Shown one piece after another: positions 43,633 to 57,784 of a stretch of DNA of 64,000 nt; the stretch's first letter is position 1; each line of letters opens with the position of its first letter. Under the pieces are notes generated by a model. The model had not been told where the DNA came from. It ran no database searches and worked only from the letters and a program-made list of their open reading frames with translations. The stretch spans positions 25,207,630-25,271,629 of the forward strand of contig CM043874.1 of NCBI GenBank assembly GCA_023846275.1. The letters run 5' to 3'. Source of the stretch: Vanilla planifolia. Taxonomy: Eukaryota > Streptophyta > Magnoliopsida > Asparagales > Orchidaceae. A program made the translations under genes and the position numbers.

Positions 43633-43931
43633 TTAACGTTCTATGAGAAGGAAAAAGGATCATTCTTTGATGTATATGATGTAAATATAGTATTATTTTT
43701 TTGGGTAAATCGAAAATTGATGTCTGCTCTATTTTTCATATAATTTCTTAGCCTTTCTTTAATCAATCATATTGTCACCATGTAATGGTTGCAATTGGAT
43801 GGTACAAGAAAGAGTAGATGAGGTGATAGTTGAGTCTTGGTCTGTTAGGCATCATTAGTAGAATCATATTTGGTGTATGCTTGAGCAATTACAAATAGTT
43901 AAAATAAAGTTATAATTATGTAGCTGAAGGT
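43633..43931 (+). terminator. MLH3: MLH3 3' UTR with candidate poly(A) signal
   Basis: An AATAAA lies at 43903-43908, about 270 bases past the stop, preceded by T-rich sequence. A repeat shared with 50415 starts at about 43932, so the gene-specific 3' end probably stops before that. Inferred from sequence only. Confidence 0.4.
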
Positions 43932-44670
43932 ATAAAATGAACTTAAAATTTTGTTTTATGACTTAAAGTATTCTAATGGATCATATTATGATGTTTTTAC
44001 ATGAATTTTTGTATTTTCTATATGCCTTTCAAAAATAAGGAAATTAATTTTAAAGCTTTTTTTTTATGGATTTAACAACTTGATGTTTATTTTGCATTAG
44101 ACATGGGTTTTCTCAGGAAAAAGATGACTTTTAAAATGATAATTTAAAAAGGTGATTTTTTTTTATATCTATGCGTTTAAATTGCTTTCATTATTTACTT
44201 TTTAAAATTTCTTGTGTTATTCTCAATTTCAGCTTTCATCGTTTATATTAATGGAGTTTTTGTGCATTTGTATAAAAAAAATTGAGTAATTGTTTCTGTA
44301 TTTTTTATGAAGATAAATCTAGTGTTATGCTTTTGGCATTTATCTTGTTATTAATCGTGCTTTCGTTTACATTAAATATTGTGGTATCTGAGCCACAATG
44401 CTAATACGAGAACATAGGCCTTACAAGCTTCCTTTCACTCAATTACAAACAGAGATTTTAGGCAAATCCTTCTTTCGTTGGTGTAGTTGAATTACCTATA
44501 AATTCTTAAAACCAAAACAGAATATGTTAACAAAGCTTTTGTTGTTTGGATAATAAATCCACTTTCTCCATTTCTCATCCTACTTGGAATAATTCTCTAA
44601 ATATTTCTTATGTTAGCATAAAAACATTTGTATCAAAATTAATCTTTGATCCTAATTCAAGCATTTGAAG
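43932..44670. repeat. dispersed repeat, copy 1
   Basis: Homologous to 50415-51500. Strong anchors are TTAGGCAAATCCTTCTTTC at about 44459 against TTAGGCAAATTCTTCTTTC at about 51279, and shared AAAACCAAAACAG and GGAATAATTCTCTA-like blocks. It may be an LTR end with leader (it holds a tRNA-site-like TGGTATCTGAGC) or the 3' tail of the antisense LINE whose RNase H lies at 44.8-45.2 kb. I cannot decide between these. Confidence 0.65.
44382..44393 (+). other. possible primer binding site
   Basis: TGGTATCTGAGC differs from the common copia site TGGTATCAGAGC by one base and is followed by CACAATGC. The partner repeat has only a worn version near 51205. It could be coincidence if the repeat is a LINE tail. 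Confidence 0.35.
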
Positions 44671-45720
44671 AAGAAGAGTTGAGAAAAAGAATCATCTTGA
44701 AAATCATAGTTGTGGTTTGAGATCATAAAGGTATAAATAACATTGTCTTTAAGGATCTTAGCAAAGTCTTCAGGCAAAGGCATACCTTGCACCCATATAT
44801 AATCTTTGACAAAAATTAATCTAGCAACCTAGTCAACAGCACAATTATCCTCCTTCAAAATATAAGACACGTTGAAGTCTTGAAAAATGTTTAAATTAAT
44901 GACTACATAGAGTAGTTGGATATCATGGTCTTCCTTATATTGATAAGTACTACACTTGCAAACCACCATGAAGGAGTTGCTCTTAAGTTGTAACTTTGAC
45001 ATAAGGGGAAGATGAAGAGACAAGATGAATTGCTATGATCAAGTGTGCTCCTTTAAAACCTATGAGACAATTAAGAAATCTTCCTACACCTTTATTAGGA
45101 TAAATACCCCAATGTTGTCATGTGTAATAATACTAAAGCTCTCTCTTGGCCATTGGCTCTAACCAAATTGTCATAATTGACCTTGACCTAGCTTAGAAGA
45201 GGAAGCCACTAAGAAGTTTGCAAATGTGAGGGGGCCTAACAAGTTTAGCGCTTCTAAGGATCTAGGTATGTGGAGTGATTCTACTAAGTAGACTTAGTAT
45301 AAATGGATTTATCCAGAGTTGTAGGCCCTATAAGAGGCTAAAAGTGGATCTTACAATTACATCCTCCAAAAATAATACAATGATGTAACCATGAGTATGA
45401 TAGCATATCATAGGGATCCAATGAAATGCATTGCTCCATCAAAGCCAAAATAAGGTCCAAGAAAATCACAAAAGTCATTGATTGTAATCCAATAAAATAA
45501 GAACGGGCCTAACAAAATATACCAAAAGTGTTCATGTTCCTCACTCCAAGAAACTACAAGCCCAAGGACAAGATGATATGTTGGAAATGCCATGCATTAA
45601 GGACCAAAACATAGTAAGGAAGGTGCCATGAAATAAGTGCCAATAAAGGAGATCACATAAGATTGAGCATGAAGGCTTAAGGCCTAGGCACCCCACCCTA
45701 CATTGAAATTTATATGACAA
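44660..45720 (-). mobile_element. antisense LINE fragment, RNase H end
   Basis: On the minus strand, K-V-N-Y-D-N-L-V near 45185 fits the RNase H start KxNxDGA. The frame 45023-44829 reads L-K-S-N-S-F-M-V-V ... F-N-V-S-Y-I-L-K-E-D-N-C-A-V-D, matching the family ending ESDSxxVV ... hVxREgNxxAD. The stretch 45720-45410 may be the zf-RVT part but is poorly preserved. Upstream RT is absent, so this is a 5'-truncated copy, oriented as the LINE in intron 11. Confidence 0.7.
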
Positions 45721-46899
45721 CAATATAGAATTGTATCATTTGCCTTGATAGACTCTATTGCCTTCTAAATAAGTAGGTTTCCCAAGTCCTAATTCACATG
45801 ATGATGTTGCTAATCTATTAAGCAAAAATGGTAGCAAAATGATTTGAATGTGAATTCATACAACAATTTTCAAGAGTGTTGAGAAACCCAATCAAGTAAT
45901 AAGGAACTTCAACCTATATATTAATGTTGACACCTACCAATTGAACCTATATCCATCCCAATCGAATTAGACTTGAGCCTAATATCTTTGGTTGTCACCT
46001 TCATTGTAGTTTATGAAGAAACAATGTATTCTTACATAACAACTCATAATTTTATTATGTCTAATATGTTATAAATCTTATGATTAAGTAAGTATGATTG
46101 TATCTTTGTATATTTTAAAATAATAAAATTAATTTTTTAAAATGAGATGTTTATGAATTAAAATAATATTAAATTATTATGATCTTAGAATGCATACCAT
46201 GATTTTAAATGCATTAAAAAAACTATAGTTGAGCATACCATTAGATAAAACATTATAAGAGAAATTCAATGACATTGTTTTATAATTTGTATAGTTCTAG
46301 ATAATTATCTATAAAGTTTTTTTAAAAAATATTTAAATATAATTTCTCTAAATGGTTGGGATAGATTTGTAATTTTTTTTATTTAAACACTTATTATCTT
46401 AGGTGATGAGTTTGACTTAAATTCTTGGATTTATTAGATTATGAGATTATTTAAAGTTGGTTTAGTGAGAGAAAACTTAATTAGAAAAGAAAATTACAAA
46501 AAATGAGAAGATTAATGGAAAAGAGAGTGGAATTTTTGTTGTAGCTTAAAGGAAGGTTTGGGATCAAGAAAAAAAAGAAGAAGAGAGGTTCGAGCAAAAA
46601 AAATCACAAATAAGATAAAGAGTAACGATAAACAAGAAGAGGTGAGTGTTTAGGATTGATTCAATTATAGAAATCATTTTGGTTTTATGCAAATAAAGGT
46701 TTGATGAAGTTGTGATTGAGTTAGAAGAGGTAGAAGACGTATTGAAATGGTTTGGATTGGTTAAGAAGGGGTTTGGATCAAAATTGAGAGGTTGAGAATG
46801 AAGGGAGTGCTATCAGTTTAGAATAATATAAGAATGATAGTACAAACCATACTCATATGATCAAATGGTTGGGATGAGAGGGTCAAAATAGTTTGATTA
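45721..46899. other. gene-free sequence
   Basis: AT-rich, with a purine-rich patch at about 46540-46800 (many AGAAGAG and GGTTTGG words) that resembles the 5' part of a gypsy-type LTR. No ends could be fixed. Confidence 0.35.
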
Positions 46900-47620
46900 A
46901 GGGGTCATGCATTCATCTAAAAATTTATCGTACGATATGATGACTTTAATCGTAAGATATGATGTGTGTAAAATAGAAAGAAGTAGTTGATTGCAACATA
47001 CAAAGGGCGATGGATGGATCAAAGTGTACGATATATTGAGTATTTTTAGAATAAATGATCAAAGTTGTTTGATTAGAATCATATGAGAGCTTGTAAAGGG
47101 ATCATACATGTACAATTAAGGTGATCGTCTGATACAATCGGTGTTAAGTTAGTGTAAGTTTAATGGAGGGATCATACAATACAATCATATAGGTTGTACA
47201 AGTATGATGTGTTGAATAGTTAATGTAAGACAAGGGAGGTGGTGATCATACCTAGAAAATAAGTATATTTTATTAGTATGATATATGTTAGTTAAATAAA
47301 TGTGTTTCTTAAAGGAAGAATGACAATCATATAACATAATATGAGGGATCGTATTGTATGACTAATAAAATATAATGAATGGTATGAGTAGATTATAGGA
47401 AAGTAAATATCATATTGGATGACCTTTGTGATCATATTATATGATTATGAGCTAAATGCTATAGATGTGAGGAAGCTTATTTAATTATATTATATTATCC
47501 AAACGTTGTATGATATGATGTAGGTAGAGATGTTGGGAAGCTTTCTTGATCTACATTATGATCAAAATGTTGTACAGATATGATGTAAAATAAGGATTTG
47601 AGGGTTAATAAGGGATTATT
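46900..47620 (+). repeat. block rich in ATCATACAATACGAT-type words
   Basis: At least eight variants of CGTACGATATGATG, GATCATACAATACAATCAT, TTGTACAAGTATGATGTG and similar occur between 46925 and 47590, with irregular spacing and GGGATCATA phrases between them. The core words match those of the array at 20835-21135 and the blocks at 56450 and 63250. Confidence 0.55.
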
Positions 47621-48970
47621 AAGATTTAAAGAAATTAAAAATAGCTAATTATTATGTCACATATGACATTGTATAATGATTATAATGCATGGATGACATT
47701 GTCAGAAATCTTAAGGAGAAAGAAAGTATTCCATATTGGATATAAACTAGTAAATCTATAATAATGATGTAAATTCATGGTAGTTCTTTATGGCTTTAAA
47801 TGATTTCATTTGAAATTATTTTATTGATTCATCTACATATGTGTGTGTATGTATATATAAATTAGTTATTTGACTTATTATTCACATTTTGTATATTCAT
47901 GACATGGTGCATTTAATTGTTTTACATAAAACCAAGAATATTGTTGTGTTGTGAGGGCTTCAATACAGACTTTGATGAGGATCAAATGACTATTTACTTA
48001 CCTTATCTCTGGAAGCTTGAATGGAAGCTCTAGAATATGATTACTTAATATAATAGGTATACATATAAATAATGATTAAGAAAATAACTTATTTGAATAT
48101 ATGATGTGGCTACTTAGCAATAGAGATGGAAATATAATAACAAGTATTCAATGGAAACTTCATATATATTATTTTTAAAATACCTTTATAGATCATATGG
48201 CATCATGTGACAATCAAAGATGTCCAAGGCTAGGATATTCTTCATATACAAATACATACTGAGTCTTCAGTACTTTGTGCACAATGTAACTAAAAACATG
48301 ATACTCTTATTATTTGGTTGGATGTATATTGAGATTGTATAAATTTATTGATTATCAAATTAAGAAGATAATGGTTCAAAAGAAAATTAGGCCCTATAAA
48401 ACATAATAAATGGGAAACTAAAAATAAAAGAATGCATATGAAAGTGCATGCTCATATTTTTATGCTAGATTATTGGATTTATTGATTTTCTCAAATCACG
48501 TTTTATTTTATTATGGTTATTAGTTTTTGTCATTATAAAATAGTTCATCTATTATGTTATAACATTATTTTATATTTAATTAATTATTATAGTTTATTAA
48601 TTGAGCTTTTTAGATTTTTTTTAGTATTTATATCATAAATACTACATCCATTACATTAAGAGATGAAGATATTAATAATGTGGAGTAACCTACTCTTGAT
48701 ATATGAGAATGGGTAGTGTTTTTTATGAGATTGATTTTATGCAAGTTTGTGAATTATAATAATATTTATATTTGGATACTTAAGATTTATTAATTATGTT
48801 TTACATTTATAAAAGTATTGTCTTCTTGGTAATTTTGTATGCCAAGTATAGGAATTGGATAGATTTAGGTTTTTCTTATCGTTAAGTTTCTACAATGGAT
48901 AATTAGTGTCATCATTTGTTTATTTTGATTTATGTTTATTATTAAAATTTGGTTAAGTGAGGCCCTTACA
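47621..48970. other. gene-free sequence, possible LTR end
   Basis: AT-rich, no domain. It ends in GTTAAGTGAGGCCCTTACA at 48952-48970, a phrase resembling the 3' end of gypsy-type LTRs (terminal CA). With 46.3-46.9 kb it could be a worn solo LTR of over 2 kb, but the left end is not identifiable. Confidence 0.35.
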
Positions 48971-50414
48971 ACTTGAGTCTTTTTTTTAAGACTAAAAATT
49001 AACCTTTTCACCTTTACACTCTAAAGGCCCAAAGTAATCATCTCTTCTCAACACACTAAAGCCTAGAGTAAGGCCTTATAGTAATTATAGGTAAAAGTAA
49101 AGACATCACAAGCTCTCACAAAAGAAAATTTACATAAGAAACTAGATTGATAACATGTAAGTTATGTGATGAATGAATATAGTAATGATCTTACATATTT
49201 TGAAGCTTAAAAAGATTTATAATTTGAACTCTAAAGTTTCTCCAAAGTAGTAGCCTAGAGCTTTAGCAAATTGAATCTTTTCATGGGAAGAACCAAATAT
49301 AAAATGAAACTATTTAATTGAAGTATTGTGCTATAATGCATAAGTCTTATTTATAGATGTCACAAATTAATAATCTCTAAAATCTCTCAAATTACGTTTT
49401 TGCTTATCCAATATTACTATAAGTCATTCTTAATCCTTGTTAATACTCAAATAGATGTTTAGAATAGCTATGAAACTTAGAATATTTAAAAAAATTATTA
49501 ATTTGTCATACCCATCATAATATATTTGAACTAGACATATCATATGTTACTATTGACAATCCATATACAAATATCGAGTTGAGAGCAAGTAACTTAGTAT
49601 ACTGCACTCAACTATTGAGGTACAATTGTTTTTGACATTAACTACCAATGTGACTTATGACATATTGTATGTAAACCTTGGCCTTGAGTATATTTATTAA
49701 CTAAGTATCCATATGCCATACATCGTTAGCAATATACTACACATTGGTATCAAACTATATGTCAAAAGGGATAACTAATATTTTGATTTTTTAAAAAGTC
49801 TAAGTTAAGTCTTTTAAAGTGAGTGCACATAATAATTTTGAAATATATGCAAAAACTCATTTTTTTAGTTTTAAAATAGATGAATGCATGAAATGTAATG
49901 AGCCACTACTAGATCAATTTATATAAATTAAAAACATGAGTGACCTCCTAAAATTATTCTTTAATCTTGTGAATTTTAAGCTTGATCAGAATGTTTCTTA
50001 CTTTCAAGAGTTCATTTAATCAAATGTTTGATGGTTCTTAGTCTAAATAAGCTTTAGCTCCTTGCTATGAAAGCTATATGCATCTTGAAGTTCTTTTGAG
50101 AGCTAATAGCTATAGTAAGTTTCCTGTATTGAAAGTAATATAAATCTTTGAAGTTTTATTAAGTATAATTTGATCACGTATGTAATACATTTTGTACACA
50201 CTAGATGATCTATTAGTAATACACTTAATCATGTTGTTATCACTAAAATTACTTTGAACTAACTTGATCTCATAAACCAAACAAAAATATAAGGAATCAT
50301 TAGTATAACTACATATGATGCAAGTTTAAGTGATTATAAATCATTAGAACTAAATTGTAACTATTTAACTAAAGACATGAAATAAACTCAAAAGTGTTTT
50401 TATTACATTTTGAA
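48971..50414. other. gene-free sequence, possible primer binding site
   Basis: No gene recognised. TGGTATCAAACT at 49745-49756 resembles a copia primer binding site and is preceded by TACTACACA, but no LTR start or gag is evident. Confidence 0.3.
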
Positions 50415-51500
50415 ATAAAATAAACTTAAAAATTTGTTTAGTAACTAGAAATACCCTAACAATGCAATAAATAATATTACAATGTTCTTACATGATATTT
50501 GAATTTCATACACTCCTTTTCAAAATTAGAAATTTAATTTTAAAGGATTTGTTTCATAGATAGAACAACTTGATGTGTTGATCATTATGTTTCATAGATT
50601 AGATGGTTGACTAGCTTGAGTGGATCATAATAATGCATGGCTTATTTCTAAGAGCTCTAGAAATCAATTGGTAGAATGCTTGACCATTGTGATTGGCCCA
50701 AAAAAGAGATCTAATCATTAAAATCTTATTACACAAATATACAATTATATGTATCAAAAACAATGACAGTTCAGACTATAGAATATTCAATGGCCATCGA
50801 CATATAATCATGTGTGGCCAAAGAAGATACAATTATTCAAGCTAAATTCAAAAAGGAATCAATCTTAAATGATATGTAAGCTTGGTTTCAACTCAAAAAT
50901 ATCCTCTAATTCTAGAAGAGTTTAACTAAAAGAGCTCAAGACACTCTTCCCTTTGTACATAAAAGGTGTGGTCATAAATGTTAAGTATATTATAGAGATA
51001 CATTAGAGAAAAAGGTTCTTAGTATTGAAATGATAATTTAAACTCATCACTTTTGTATATATATGAGTTTAAATTGTTTTGTGTTATCTACTTCACCCAA
51101 TTTTATTATGTCCTCATGTTCTTATGAAGGGGAAAAAGTCTTATTTTCTCTGCATATATCCTATTAATAATTGTGTTTTGGATTGCATTCAACTGTTGCT
51201 GTATAAGCCACAAAACTAATTCAATACAATGACAAAGAACTTAGTACAAGCATCCTTTCACAATTCCAAACAATGATCTTAGGCAAATTCTTCTTTCATA
51301 GATGCATTAGAATTGCCACTAAATTCTTAAAAACCAAAACAGTATATGCTAAAAAAAGCTTTTGTTGCTTTGATCAAAAATCCATTTTCTCTATTTCACA
51401 CATTGCATAGAATAATTCTCTACATATTTTGTATCTTTGCATAAAAAATTAGTACCAAAGTTAATCTTCATTCCCAATTTTGAGCGTTTAGTGAAGAAAG
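50415..51500. repeat. dispersed repeat, copy 2
   Basis: Partner of 43932-44670. It carries about 350 bp of extra sequence around 50600-50990 that copy 1 lacks. Similarity to copy 1 ends at about 51500, within the start of the frame 51437-51700. Confidence 0.65.
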
Positions 51501-53899
51501 CCATTCAGGGTGACTACTCGAGTAAAAGAACCATCAAAATTGTTAGTAAAGCATGTGACTTTTCTAACACAATAGTTGCAACTATTCATGAGCATGATGA
51601 GACAAAGGGAGGCAACGACACTTGCCTCTATGAATCATTAGCAAACAAAGATAAGTTTATTTCAAGAAAGAAGAGTCAACAAAAGAATAGGTGGAGATAG
51701 GCCCCAGGGAGAATGTGCTAGAGACTATCAAGATCATACTACTCCAAAATTGTGATGGTGCAATGAAGTCTTTTAAGGTTGTTTCACATGTCAATATTTC
51801 AACCTATAGAGGAAAGGTTGATGTTAAAAAATAGAGGCATGGCTAGAGGCATATTTCTACATCTACAAATATATTAGTATTAACAAGATATTATTTAAAA
51901 GATTAAAACTAATCTTTTATGAATTATTGTGGTAGAATAGTGTTTTACATTTTAATTATGTATAGAGATGTAGCAAAAGTCAGTTTAAATAGCTTCTATA
52001 AGAGGAATTTTATCCCATATGCTCTAAAAAAGTTGAAATGAGCTTTGATGGTAGAAGAAACATTTGGTAAAAGATTACACAATTGAGTTCTATAGATAGG
52101 ATGTTTCCTTGGTGTAAATCTAGAGGAAAAGAACCTTGTTAAACTTTGATAGATTTTGTTTTCTCTTACTGTTGTAGAGTTGGCACTCTTTCTCTTTAAT
52201 AATATTGAGCTAGTGAGCACATTTGTAGTTACTAATGAGAAGAACAACCATGGTTAATAAGAGGAACCCAAGGAGAGTGACTTTAGAAAAAGTAGCAAGA
52301 ACACGAAATCCTTGGTTAAAGTAACTTTTATTTCTATAAGTTCTTATTTGTGTTATCATTGCAAGATATTGAGCCAATTATTTAGAATTGCATCTCAAGT
52401 TGAGGAAACAAAGATGCAAGGATGATTGTGACAAGGCAAGGAAGGTGTTGAAACCCTCGTCAGTTTTAATGATCACAACAATATGGAGAAATATGTTGTA
52501 TTTGAAAATATTTTTGTAACACAACTAAAAGAATAATTCAAAACTTAAATTATATCAAACTTAAAAAATCACAACTAAGTTGTTTATGTTAAGTTTTTGT
52601 GGCAACCAAGCATGATCTTTCTTGTATTTTGATCCACGTTATCTATTTCTTTGGTTTTAAAAATATATTTTTTTTAAAAAATAAAAGCTGACATTAATAT
52701 TTTCCAACCATTTGCATTCTCAACATTTAAAACCATTGAAATCATTTTGGAAGAGATTTGATAAACTTTTTTAATAAAAAATAATTTAAAACAATATTGT
52801 TGGAAAAACACATAAATGTTGCATCTCTTTTAAAAGTCAAGTTTCATACAACATAATGAATAGTATTATAATACATGTTCAACTAATACAGTATATGATA
52901 AGAGTTAATGCAATAACTTATACAACTAATGGTAAAAAAAAGTAAACATATAAGCTATAAACCAATGTTGTCCCTTGCTTACACCATAGTAGTCCAGTGT
53001 TGTATCTCATCTTAACCTAAAAGTATTAGATTAAATGTAGACTGAGACAATCATTATTGGCTTAGTGAGAAAAAATATGTAACTTATATAAAAAATAGGT
53101 ATATTTGAATCATATTGTATACTAGTTCTATATCAAATGATATAATATATAAATAATATGTGAAAAATATGTTAATTAAATGCTATTTTTTTATTCCTTT
53201 TTAAACCACCTTGTCTCCATTTTAAAGATCATGTAAATTCTTTTTTATTTTTTTCTTTATTTATTTTTCATGTTACTTTCCTTTTCTTATTTGTCCAGTG
53301 ACAAGATCCTCTAACAATTCAATTTCTTTTAGTTTTCAACTCTAAAATACATCATTCCAAATGATGCCCTTAACTTCAGAATACATCATGCCAAAATAAA
53401 GTTTTCAATTTGTTGAAGTACCATCTCTAGAACATGTCATTCTAGATAATGGTTAACTTTTAGAACTTGGATTTCAAATAGTAGGTTTTAAGTTTTAATG
53501 GCCATTGCTTTGTCCTTTTTAACCATCTCTTTTTCTTGCTCTTTCTTTTTCCTTTTTATTTGCTTTATAAATAATAATTAACTTATTTCTTTCTTTAAGT
53601 GGCTATTATCACAATGCACATTTCATAAGCAAGTTGTACACCACATTTTAAAGAAATAATGTACATATCTAAATGAGTTAGTATAAGGAAATAATATTTT
53701 AAAGTGAATGTAAGAATATATTATGTTGAAACAATCATTAGTAAAGATTGCAACATAAGCATGAAGAAAAATCATTCTCAATTTCAATTATTTTGAGTCA
53801 TTTCTTGTTGTGGTCACCACATATCATATCAGCAATATATTAACTAGATACATATAGGGTACAAAGTTTGCCTAACTTATAATTTAGAGTAATGGTCAT
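51501..53899. other. gene-free sequence, faint gag-like trace
   Basis: The frame at 51437-51700 (87 codons, basic C-terminus) resembles no family firmly. Near 52350 a + frame reads Y-L-C-Y-H-C-K-I-L, which could be a damaged copia gag zinc knuckle. The rest, including the frame at 51996-52247 (-), is unrecognised and AT-rich. Confidence 0.35.
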
Positions 53900-54313
53900 G
53901 TCATGAAATTGATCTTAAAATATGTGTTTTTTCTTTTCTTTCCTAATTATTACAGTGTTATGATAACACTATTTTTGCAAATTGTTTTTGTATTTTGTTC
54001 AGATTCTTTCAAGTTTCTTCTAACACTTGCCAACACCTCTCTCTCTCTCTATCTATCTCTTTTTCTCTCTCTCCTCTTTTTCAATGCCTCTCTGACAAAC
54101 CAAATCTTGCAAAAATCCTCACATTTGAGTTTTGGGTCCCTTTTTATAAGTTTCATGTGTCATTTCACTTCACTTTCTCATCTCTTCACGTTTCTCAACT
54201 CAAAGGACTCATTTTCTCCTCACAATCATCGCTCTCTATATCTTGACTATTTTTGTCACTTGATTTGTTTTCCAAAGCTTGTTATCTCCTCTATTAGGTT
54301 GAGAAAAGTTTAA
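53900..54313 (+). other. pyrimidine-rich block with (CT)n microsatellite
   Basis: A C/T-rich strand with a CT run at about 54033-54075. Two overlapping frames (53903-54313 and 53995-54246) are open because the block is pyrimidine-rich. Their S/L/F-rich translations lack any known domain, so I do not call a gene. Confidence 0.5.
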
Positions 54314-56449
54314 GAATTTCAAAATTTAATTGAGTTTCCAATATAATCATAACTTAAGGTAATTTTATTAATTCTTATGTTTTCTAAATGATTCAATCTC
54401 CAAAAAATTGTCAACAAAATTTATTTAAATCTTTTTTATGAGCTCTATTTGTTGGCCTAATTTCATTTTTTTATGACATTTAGTATTTTAATAGTTTCAT
54501 AAACTTAATATACTCAAAATAATTATTAAACAAAAACATTTACATATCCTTTAACTTTTAATCCATGGTTAATATACCTCATCTTTTTGTTGAGCAAATG
54601 TTATCTCAATAAGTTCAATGTCTCAATAAATGTTTTTAATTTTTTGAGTCCATTAATATTTTTATGATTTTTTAATATTTTCAAGACATGTAAAAAAATT
54701 TCAATAAATTTAAAATCCTTTATTTTAACACTTAGAAAATTTTGATTTTCATTGACTTTATGTCATTAGCTTCCAAATAATTTGTATACCTAATTTTATA
54801 ATTCATCCTTTTTTGAGGTGTCATATCTTTAGTGATATATAATTTTCAAAGGAAAATATTACAATTTTTAAAAATTTTGAAGTTATGAAAATCTAGATAA
54901 TTAAAAATAGTTATAGCTCTAAAGTTTTATTATATTTAAGATGTCACAATTTTTTCTTCTTTATAGGATCTTTGATTAATTATGAGATTATCATTTGTTA
55001 TTTAATTTAAGAATCTGAGAATTTCAAATATTTAAAATATTATTTGATTATTTTCCCCTACTATAATATTGTTCAATTTTATAATATATAAATAATTTAT
55101 TTTTAAGAAATTAATTTGATATATTTAAATCATAATTTTTTTTAATCCTCCTAACTTGATATTTAGATTTCTCTTTTTAATTTGTATAGAAAATTGAGAG
55201 TTATTACACTTATAACATTTGGAAAAGACATACAAGTCATCCTCTTATTTTTGTTTTTTGTTGTAAATATTTTTTAATTTCTTTTTATATTTGTTATTCT
55301 CTCTTAAAATTTTAATCATTCTTTAATTAATAATTATACTTCATCAACTTTAAAAAAATATACAATATTAAATATTTATGTTAATTTTGATCTATCTAGT
55401 AATCTTTGCTATCATAGTTAATAAATAGACTGACAAACTTTTACTTATTTGCAATTATCATTACTTATATATCTTTAAGAAGTATATAATAGTTTTTTAA
55501 TAAAAATAGTTTATCATACCTTCGCATCTATTTATTATATATTGTACTCTAATATGTATATATTTATCAAAAAATTATTGAATTAGATAATTCTAGATTT
55601 GTATTACTATAGTTTATTTAATGACATCACTCCACATTTTTTATATATATATCTTGCTATTAGTTCTTAAATTTTTGAAAATTATTTTTATGAAAAGGAA
55701 GTTAAATTATTTCTAACTAATATTTTATATTAATAGTTTTGAATTTATTAATAATTTATATATAATTATAAAAATAATCTTCTAAATTATTTTTTGCTCT
55801 AATTGATATTTAACATAACTATAATAATTTTGCAATCTATTTTTGTTCATATGATAAGATATTTGAAATAAGCTTTTAGAAATATGTCATGATTTTTTTA
55901 ATTTCAAAACTATCTTTAAGTTATTTTGGAAATTATCTATAAATGAATTCACTTATCTTGCTCTCTATTTAAAATATTACAACTGTACCATCACTTAAGG
56001 TGGCTATTATTGTACCTTTAAAGTTGACGATCACAAAACTAAACTTTTGATTACTAATAAATGTTTGGGATATTGTGTACTTATAGAATTTGATAACGAG
56101 TGTAGAGAATGTTGAGATGGTATAAACTTCATGCATTTAGAGTTGGATGCAGCTTGAGGACCCTTGCTTATGGATGGCTTAACTTTTAGATCATCAAATC
56201 ATGAAAAAAATTCTTTTTAGAATGGCTAACCACTTGGAGCTAATCAATTCATGCAATTACTTAGGTTAGAATGTCAAACCTTTATCCTTGGTTCGTAGCA
56301 CTGAGGAATCATTTAACTAATGTATGCATTTTCTAATCAAATTAGCATTTTCTTACTACAAGTTCTCAATTATTACATAAAGTATATTGGTAACATCATT
56401 AAAAACTATTTTATATTTAATTCAAGCTTTAAGTTAATAAATTGAAGTT
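54314..56449. other. extremely AT-rich gene-free sequence
   Basis: The most AT-rich part of the window, with no frame above 60 codons and no repeat unit I can define. Nothing else seen. Confidence 0.5.
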
Positions 56450-57780
56450 TAAAATAACTCGTGTTTCTTACTACCTTATGATCATACAATACGATGCTAA
56501 TATTGTACTTATATAGTTTATGTTTAGCTATAGTAATAAGCTGAATTTGAAGTTATCATGACATTATATAGGTACAATGGTTTTATCATATAAGTGAAAC
56601 TGTCTTCTAAATTTAGAATAAGTGCGTAAACTCAATCATAGGTAACAACCTTACACATTCTTGTTCGTGTTTTGATAGTTTAGTAATCATTATCATCATA
56701 TGAATACGAATCTTACTTCATACATATACATTGTTTATCTCTTATTAGAATTTTGTTTATATAAGTTATGTTATAGTCTAACATGTTCGATGTATCAACT
56801 GCACCAATCCTTTTGATTAACTTAAATTATGAAATTGTGGCTTGATGGTACAACGATTTGTCTTTATATAAAGTCTAAACTCAATTTTATGGTATTTATA
56901 ATTGTTATATTATGCAGTACAAAGTAGTGTATTAAAATAGTATGATTTATTTCACATCACTGATAACATTAAAGTCTTAAGATAAATATTTCACTTATCA
57001 TATGAATATGATGTCTATATTATATGGGCGCAATCATTCATAGTTAGTTTAAAAGACTTAGAAAAACTATTGTCCTAATGTTTTCATAAATCTAAGGTAA
57101 CTCTTTTATATGTGTAAGATCCTTCTATCAAGTCTTGATAAGTTAATTATTGTATGATCATACAATGATCCTATATGATTACATTGTACATAATTTTTTC
57201 AAGAGCTTGGTGCTTGGCAAAATTGATTATTGTATGGTGATGATCCTCTTTGGAACTTGTATAATCTATTTGTGGTTAAGAAATGAATAATATACACTTA
57301 TATGATCTATGTAATTGTCTGGTATGATGTGTTAAGAATTTGAATAATATAGTAAGAATATTCATTGCATGATACAAAGACATCTTTCACAATTACATGA
57401 TAAATGATTTATGCTAATCATATCAATACATTATTGGGCAATCTTAGTAACATGCACATAGTCTTTATATAATTATTACAATGTTCTAATATGAACATAA
57501 TCTCAAAGTTGTAGCAACTATTTTAAACATCTTTGGAAAGTATAAATTGTTAATTGTATGTTAAGAAATCTCCTAATATGTTTTGTAGGAAAAATTTAGG
57601 AACTCAAGACTTGAACTTACCTACATCATAATTTACATACAATATTACTATTTTCATATCATAAGTAAACACTATTTCAAATTGTGTATGGTTGTAATCC
57701 AAAAGGTCTTGTTGACTTGTTTAACAAGCTTACACATATAATTTCTAATTTAATTTTTTTACTTTTGCACATGATTTTTA
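56450..57780 (-). repeat. block rich in GATCATACAATACGAT-type words
   Basis: Variants such as GATCATACAATACGATGC (56479), GTATGATCATACAATGATCC (57152) and TGTCTGGTATGATGTG (57316) are scattered through the block. The orientation seems opposite to 46900-47620, though the words are partly palindromic. The block abuts the gypsy integrase remnant and may have been part of, or inserted into, that element. Confidence 0.45.
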
Positions 57781-57784
57781 ATCA

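Noticed and set aside
43430-43663. 77-codon minus frame and 63-codon plus frame over the last MLH3 exon
   Set aside because: The in-phase MLH3 reading with CAHGRP and TGA at 43630-43632 explains this sequence; the others are overlapping shadows.
53903-54313. 136-codon + frame as a protein gene
   Set aside because: It lies in a pyrimidine-rich block with a CT microsatellite where stops are rare; the translation is low-complexity with no known domain.
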